This document shows, piece after piece, positions 6,361 to 10,337 of a stretch of DNA of 10,337 nt; position 1 is the first letter of the stretch; each line of letters opens with the position of its first letter. The position numbers and the translations under genes are program-made. The notes under the pieces were generated by a model. The model was not told the origin of the DNA. It was given only the letters and a program-made list of their open reading frames with translations, and made no database searches. This DNA is from Paracoccaceae bacterium (lineage in GTDB: Bacteria; Pseudomonadota; Alphaproteobacteria; Rhodobacterales; Rhodobacteraceae), in contig JAFIEC010000234.1 in assembly GCA_020832725.1 (NCBI GenBank), positions 1-10,337 of the forward strand. The letters are read 5' to 3'.

Positions 6361-7624
6361 CCGCAAAGGTGCGCAGCCCCGTGCGGGGTGCGCCCACCAG
6401 AACCGCCATGTTGCCCGGCTTGTGCTCGTTGCGGAGCATCTTCATATGCGCGGCCGGAATGTCGAGCCACGGAAAGACCTCGGACATGCTGGGGTCAAGC
6501 CTGCGCTCCAGCATCAGGAGGTTGGCCGCGCTGGCCTGCTTGAGATGGGCGAAATGGCTGCCCTGCAGGCGCTTCTGGTGCGACCACATGAACCGCACGT
6601 CAAAGGTGCAGTTGTAGCCCGAGGTGCCCGCACAGATCACCACCATGCCGCCCTTCTTGCACACCAGCGACGAGACCGGAAAGGTCGCCTCTCCGGGGTG
6701 TTCGAACACGATGTCCACATTCACGCCCTTGCCGGTGATGTCCCAGATCGCCTTGCCGAAGCGGCGCGCCTCCTTCAGCCAGGCGGCATATTCGGGGCTG
6801 CCGACCCTGGGCAGCTGCCCCCAGCAGTCGAAATCCTTGCGGTTGATGACCCCCTTGGCCCCCATGCCGAGGACGAAGTCGCGCTTCTGCTCGTCGGAGA
6901 TGACGCCGATGGCATTGGCCCCCGCCGCGTTGATCAGCTGGATCGCGCAGGAGCCGAGCCCGCCCGAGGCCCCCCAGACCAGCACGTTCTGGCCCGGCTT
7001 GAGGTCATGCGGCTCGTGGCCGAACAGCATGCGATAGGCGGTGGCCAGGGTCAGCACATAGCAGCCCGATTCTTCCCATGTCAGGTGCCGGGGCCGGGGC
7101 ATCAGCTGCTGGGCCTGCACCCGGGTGAATTGCGCAAATGAGCCGTCGGCGCTCTCATAGCCCCAGATCCGCTGGGAGGGCGAGAGCATCGGGTCGCCGC
7201 CGTTGCATTCCTCGTCGTCGCCATCGTCCTGATTGCAGTGGACCACCACCTCGTCGCCCACCTTCCAGCGGCGCACCTTGTCGCCCACCTTCCAGACGAT
7301 CCCGGCGGCATCCGAACCGATCACCGCATAGGGCGCCTTGTGCCCGTCAAAGACCGAACCGGGCACGCCGAGGCAGGCCCAGACGCCGTTGTAGTTGACC
7401 CCCGCCGCCATCACCAGGACCAGCACCTCGTTGCTGTCGATCTCGGGCGTGTCCACCACCTCGATCTGCAGGGCGGTGTCGGGGTTGCCATGGCGCTCCT
7501 TGCGCAGGACCCAGGCGTGCATCTTTGCCGGCACATGGCCAAGTGGCGGAACCTCCCCCACCTCGTAGAGGTCCTTCACGGGGGCCTCGTAATCCGGGAT
7601 GCCGGGCTGCGTGTCGAGCGCCAT
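6335..7624 (-). CDS. ccr: Crotonyl-CoA carboxylase/reductase
   Basis: Key enzyme of the ethylmalonyl-CoA pathway, reductively carboxylating crotonyl-CoA with CO2 and NADPH to ethylmalonyl-CoA. 429 residues, the normal length, in the medium-chain dehydrogenase/reductase superfamily. Seen: the N-terminal segment DLYEVGEVPPLGHVP, VMAAGVNYNGVWA (about 71-83), the Ccr-specific acidic stretch HCNQDDGDDEECNGGDP (129-145), the nucleotide-binding loop WGASGGLGSCAIQ (217-229), IWDITGKGVNVDIVFEHPGEATFP (293-316, in part) and FADVLEA at the end. The sequence resembles Rhodobacter sphaeroides Ccr throughout, from memory of that protein. The ATG at 7624 has a strong Shine-Dalgarno (AGGAGGG, 7631-7637, 6-base spacer). 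It lies 82 bp downstream of the PlsB-like gene. Its last codons and stop fall in a tandem repeat. Confidence 0.97.
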   Translation of the reverse strand: MALDTQPGIPDYEAPVKDLYEVGEVPPLGHVPAKMHAWVLRKERHGNPDTALQIEVVDTPEIDSNEVLVLVMAAGVNYNGVWACLGVPGSVFDGHKAPYAVIGSDAAGIVWKVGDKVRRWKVGDEVVVHCNQDDGDDEECNGGDPMLSPSQRIWGYESADGSFAQFTRVQAQQLMPRPRHLTWEESGCYVLTLATAYRMLFGHEPHDLKPGQNVLVWGASGGLGSCAIQLINAAGANAIGVISDEQKRDFVLGMGAKGVINRKDFDCWGQLPRVGSPEYAAWLKEARRFGKAIWDITGKGVNVDIVFEHPGEATFPVSSLVCKKGGMVVICAGTSGYNCTFDVRFMWSHQKRLQGSHFAHLKQASAANLLMLERRLDPSMSEVFPWLDIPAAHMKMLRNEHKPGNMAVLVGAPRTGLRTFADVLEARRG

Positions 7625-7662
7625 GTCTTACCCTCCTCTGGGTCGGCCAGGGCACGGCCTTG

Positions 7663-7686
7663 CTGCGGGTGCATAATGCCTAGCAG
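7663..7686. promoter_or_regulatory. Imperfect inverted repeat in the ccr leader
   Basis: In the 82-bp gap before ccr, outer arms CTGC (7663-7666) and GCAG (7683-7686) flank an inner 9-base dyad GCATAATGC (7671-7679), centred about 50 bp upstream of the ATG. It could be an operator or an RNA hairpin. A weak -10 (CATTAT, minus strand) falls in the inner dyad, but no matching -35 was found. Confidence 0.3.
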
Positions 7687-7706
7687 GGGGGCGTTGCGGT
7701 GGAAAG

Positions 7707-9140
7707 CTAATTTTCATGCGTCCGAGCAATTTCTTGCGACACATTCTTGCTATCTGCCTCGGGATCACCCAGCGGAAGATGCGCAATTGAGCGGGCATAG
7801 AACGCGAGCAGGGGCTGTTCCTCTGCACATGCATAGATGCGCCCCTCCCGCTCGGCCACGATCCGGCGGCTGAGCAGCATCCTCAGGCCCGTCTCGGCGG
7901 CATAATCGGCCCGGTCGCGCGGGATGTGGACATGGGCGCCGCCCGCCCGCAGGGCCGCGAGGCGGCTGCGCACCGCTTCCTGCAGCGCGCTGCGGTCGAT
8001 CCCGTCGCGCTCCAGCAGGATCGAGGCCACCACCGGCACCGGAAGCACCGGGACCACATCCCCGACCGCCTTCATGAGCACCCGGCCCAGCGCCCGCGCC
8101 GCCTCCTCGCGCGGGCCCTCGAAGCCGGCCTGAAACGCCGAAAGCGCCACGGGGCGGCCGAAACTGACGCTGGCATAGCCGAAGCGGTAGAAACGCCGGG
8201 TCAGCCGCAGCCAGATGTGATTGCCCAGAAACCCCGCCAGCGCCCATGGCGAGACGCGGAAGCGCCGCGTCTTCGCGGCCCCCGCAGCCAGCAGCACCCG
8301 ATCCTCGAGCACCCGGTCGTAGTTGAGCGCGACCGGCACGAAGACCACATCGCGCGCGCCCTCCTGAAGCTGGCCGTCGAGGATGTAGGAGAGGATCCCG
8401 GTCTTGGGGGCGTTCATGCCGCCATCGAGCGAGAGCCCCCCTTCGGGGAACAGGCCCTGGATCACGCCCCCCGCCGTGGCCATCTGCACATAGCGCGCCA
8501 GCACCCGCCGATAGCGCGAATCCTCGGCGCGGCGGCGGATGAAATAGCCCCCCATCCAGCGGATCAGCTGCTGCAGCGGCCAGATCCGCGCCCATTCTCC
8601 CACCGCGTAGGACAGGGCAGAGCGTTCGGCCACCAGATAGGTCACCAGCACATAGTCGAAGTTGGAGCGGTGATTCATCACGAAGATGATCGTCGCCTCG
8701 GAATCGATCGCGGCCAGCGCCCCGTCATCGACATAGCCGGTCCGCACCCGGTAGAGCGCCTGCGACAGCCAGCGCGCCGCGCGCGTGCCAAAGCTGAAAT
8801 AGGTGAATGCCGAGAAGGAGGGCACGATCTCGCGGGCATAGCGGCGGGCCCGCTCGAAGGCGACGTTCTCGGGGATGCCCTCGCGGCGGGCGGTCTCGAT
8901 GATGCCCCGGGCCACATCGGGGTCGTAGACCAGCCGCTGGATCGTGTCGGATCGCTCTGCCAGCTTGAAGGGCCGGATCGGGCGTGCCAGCCTCTGGTTG
9001 AGCTGCGCCACGGCCCGCTCCAGCCGACGGCGAAAGAACCAGCGCACCGAGGGAAACAGGAAATGCGACGCGAAAGTCACCGCCGCAAAGGCGACGATCA
9101 GCAGGAACAGCCAGAGAGGAAGCGTTACGGTGGCGGTCAT
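7707..9140 (-). CDS. PlsB-like glycerol-3-phosphate / lysophosphatidate acyltransferase
   Basis: Membrane-associated acyltransferase of the PlsB/PlsC superfamily, probably acylating glycerol-3-phosphate or its lyso form in phospholipid synthesis; which one is not settled by sequence. 477 residues from the ATG at 9140. One N-terminal membrane segment (about residues 6-28) is followed by a basic stretch FFRRRLERA. The acyltransferase blocks are in order: NHRSNFD with catalytic His157 and Asp162, GGYFIRRR (197-204), LFPEGGLSLDG (about 230-240), PKTGILS and FVPVALNYDR (about 267-276). PKTG and FIRR favour PlsB over PlsC, though E. coli PlsB is much longer (about 807 residues). The start is uncertain: an in-frame GTG at 9158 adds six residues, and neither start has a strong ribosome-binding site. 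The stop is TAG. It is probably co-transcribed with ccr downstream and divergent from ecm. Confidence 0.87.
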   Translation of the reverse strand: MTATVTLPLWLFLLIVAFAAVTFASHFLFPSVRWFFRRRLERAVAQLNQRLARPIRPFKLAERSDTIQRLVYDPDVARGIIETARREGIPENVAFERARRYAREIVPSFSAFTYFSFGTRAARWLSQALYRVRTGYVDDGALAAIDSEATIIFVMNHRSNFDYVLVTYLVAERSALSYAVGEWARIWPLQQLIRWMGGYFIRRRAEDSRYRRVLARYVQMATAGGVIQGLFPEGGLSLDGGMNAPKTGILSYILDGQLQEGARDVVFVPVALNYDRVLEDRVLLAAGAAKTRRFRVSPWALAGFLGNHIWLRLTRRFYRFGYASVSFGRPVALSAFQAGFEGPREEAARALGRVLMKAVGDVVPVLPVPVVASILLERDGIDRSALQEAVRSRLAALRAGGAHVHIPRDRADYAAETGLRMLLSRRIVAEREGRIYACAEEQPLLAFYARSIAHLPLGDPEADSKNVSQEIARTHEN

Positions 9141-9220
9141 GGGAGCAATTGTGGGCACAAGCGCGCCCTGCGTAAATCACCCGTTCGCGCCGGGCCAGCC
9201 TTTCCGTGCAGCCGGGCCGG

Positions 9221-9240
9221 ATTGCCGCATTGCGGCGAAT
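9221..9240. promoter_or_regulatory. Palindrome abutting the ecm -35 box (candidate operator)
   Basis: GCCGCATTGCGGC (9224-9236) is a perfect 13-base dyad with one central base. Allowing one unpaired base it extends to ATTGCCGCA-T-TGCGGCGAAT (9221-9240), whose last base is the first of the ecm -35. It lies in the gap of about 200 bp between two divergent genes, a usual place for a regulator site. The binding protein is unknown. Apart from this and the ecm promoter I see only GC-rich direct repeats (GCCGGGCC at 9189 and 9211) in the gap. Confidence 0.4.
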
Positions 9241-9268
9241 TGACGGGCCAGATCGTTTCAAGTATCAC
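9240..9268 (+). promoter_or_regulatory. Probable ecm promoter (sigma-70 type)
   Basis: TTGACG (9240-9245), five of six consensus bases, is followed after exactly 17 bases by TATCAC (9263-9268), four of six. Transcription would start near 9275, leaving about 70 bases of leader before the ATG at 9344. This is a prediction from consensus only. Confidence 0.5.
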
Positions 9269-9343
9269 CGGGCCCGCGCAACATAATTTCCGACTTCTTC
9301 CGCCGAGGCCGCCCCACGCCGCCCGCCGACCGAGAGGCCCGTC

Positions 9344-10337
9344 ATGACCGATACCGCACAGGCCAAGGACAAACCCTGGCTTTTCCGGACCTATGCAGGT
9401 CATTCCACGGCGGAGAAGTCCAACCTGCTCTACCGGGGCAATCTGGCCAAGGGGCAGACGGGCCTGTCGGTCGCCTTCGATCTGCCCACCCAGACCGGAT
9501 ATGACAGCGACCATGTGCTGGCCCGGGGCGAGGTGGGCAAGGTCGGCGTGCCGGTCGCACATCTGGGCGACATGCGGATGCTGTTTCGCGACATCCCGCT
9601 CGACGAGATGAACACCTCGATGACCATCAACGCCACCGCGCCGTGGCTGCTGGCCCTCTATGTGGCGGTGGCACGTGAACAGGGGGCGGATGTCGCGGCG
9701 CTGCAGGGCACGGTGCAGAACGACATCATCAAGGAATACCTCTCGCGCGGGACCTATATCTGCCCGCCCGCGCCCAGCCTTCGGATGATCACCGATGTCG
9801 CCGCCTGGACGCGGGAGCATCTGCCGAAATGGAACCCGATGAACGTGTGTTCCTATCACCTGCAGGAGGCCGGCGCGACGCCCGAGCAGGAACTGGCCTT
9901 TGCGCTGGCGACCGCGACGGCGGTGCTGGACGACCTGCGCGGCAAGGTGACGGAGGCGCATTTTCCCGAGATGGTCGGGCGCATCAGCTTTTTCGTCAAC
10001 GCGGGCATCCGCTTCGTCACCGAGATGTGCAAGATGCGTGCCTTTACCGAGCTGTGGGACGAAATCTGCCGCGACCGCTACGGGGTGGAAGAGCCGAAAT
10101 ACCGCCGCTTTCGCTATGGCGTGCAGGTCAACAGCCTTGGCCTGACCGAGCAGCAGCCCGAGAACAACGTCTACCGCATCCTGCTGGAGATGCTGGCGGT
10201 CACCCTGTCGAAAAACGCCCGCGCACGCGCCGTGCAATTGCCCGCCTGGAACGAGGCGCTGGGCCTGCCGCGCCCCTGGGACCAGCAATGGTCGCTGCGC
10301 ATGCAGCAGGTGCTGGCCTACGAGACCGACCTGCTGG
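9344..10337 (+). CDS. ecm: Ethylmalonyl-CoA mutase, 5' half (3' end outside window)
   Basis: Coenzyme B12-dependent mutase (also called MeaA) that converts (2R)-ethylmalonyl-CoA to (2S)-methylsuccinyl-CoA in the ethylmalonyl-CoA pathway. The 331 codons visible are about half the expected protein. They cover the N-terminal TIM-barrel substrate domain; the C-terminal cobalamin-binding domain must lie beyond the window. Methylmalonyl-CoA mutase family marks are FRTYAGHSTAEKSN, GNLAKGQTGLSVAFDLPTQT, GYDSDHVLARGEVGKVGV, ISFFVNAGIRFVTEMCKMRA, and VNSLGLTEQQPENNVYR. ATG at 9344 is preceded by GAGAGG 6 bases upstream. It is called Ecm rather than methylmalonyl-CoA mutase from its overall MeaA-like sequence and its position beside ccr. 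It diverges from the PlsB-like gene and has its own likely promoter. Confidence 0.93.
   Translation, partial: MTDTAQAKDKPWLFRTYAGHSTAEKSNLLYRGNLAKGQTGLSVAFDLPTQTGYDSDHVLARGEVGKVGVPVAHLGDMRMLFRDIPLDEMNTSMTINATAPWLLALYVAVAREQGADVAALQGTVQNDIIKEYLSRGTYICPPAPSLRMITDVAAWTREHLPKWNPMNVCSYHLQEAGATPEQELAFALATATAVLDDLRGKVTEAHFPEMVGRISFFVNAGIRFVTEMCKMRAFTELWDEICRDRYGVEEPKYRRFRYGVQVNSLGLTEQQPENNVYRILLEMLAVTLSKNARARAVQLPAWNEALGLPRPWDQQWSLRMQQVLAYETDLL

Noticed and set aside
7926..9347. A 473-codon + strand open frame opposite the acyltransferase.
   Set aside because: Same antisense GC effect. No family motif appears, and the minus strand has all acyltransferase blocks in order.
9137..10288. A 383-codon minus-strand open frame opposite ecm.
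   Set aside because: Antisense shadow of the mutase gene; the + strand frame matches the mutase family along its whole visible length.
9344..10337. The mutase as ordinary methylmalonyl-CoA mutase.
   Set aside because: The sequence follows the MeaA/Ecm branch in several signature segments and the gene lies beside ccr; the missing C-terminal half would help confirm.
1..10337. Mobile element, phage, defence or other undescribed multi-gene system.
   Set aside because: Every gene found belongs to a known core family, composition looks even across the window, and no terminal inverted repeats, integrase, transposase or tRNA attachment site is visible.

Overview
This is a GC-rich chromosomal window whose gene content and protein sequences point to an alphaproteobacterium of the Rhodobacteraceae (Rhodobacter/Paracoccus-like). 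The signs are a crotonyl-CoA carboxylase/reductase very like the Rhodobacter sphaeroides enzyme, an ethylmalonyl-CoA mutase, a Usg-family protein, a GyrA with an acidic insert in its C-terminal domain, and an SSB ending in DDDIPF. The window looks like ordinary core genome. I see no transposase, phage gene, CRISPR array, tRNA, rRNA or toxin/defence module, and no convincing new multi-gene system.

Layout. Positions 1-824 (+) hold the 3' two-thirds of tyrS (tyrosyl-tRNA synthetase). A DoxX-family membrane protein (843-1412, -) converges on it. gyrA (1566-4394, -, GTG start) lies upstream of doxX on the same strand and has a recognisable promoter near 4500-4528. Divergent from gyrA is a small Usg-family gene (4655-4921, +), which converges on ssb (5013-5507, -) across a strong GC hairpin. 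Divergent from ssb is a secreted lytic transglycosylase (5659-6237, +). It converges on ccr (6335-7624, -), whose stop codon lies at the junction of a three-copy 25-bp tandem repeat. A PlsB-like acyltransferase (7707-9140, -) lies upstream of ccr on the same strand, 82 bp away. The start of ecm/meaA (9344 to the window end, +) diverges from the acyltransferase across a regulatory gap of about 200 bp.

How the genes work together. The left two-thirds is housekeeping: aminoacylation (tyrS), DNA topology (gyrA), single-strand DNA binding (ssb) and cell-wall turnover (lytic transglycosylase). The right third is central carbon metabolism. Ccr makes ethylmalonyl-CoA from crotonyl-CoA, CO2 and NADPH, and Ecm rearranges (2R)-ethylmalonyl-CoA to methylsuccinyl-CoA. 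These are two signature enzymes of the ethylmalonyl-CoA pathway for acetyl-CoA assimilation in organisms without isocitrate lyase. A membrane acyltransferase sits between them, probably co-transcribed with ccr.

The points most worth a second look are non-coding: the tandem repeat that supplies the ccr stop codon, a near-perfect palindrome abutting the ecm -35 box (with a related palindrome upstream of doxX), an imperfect inverted repeat in the ccr leader, and 12-bp repeats encoding an acidic GyrA tail.
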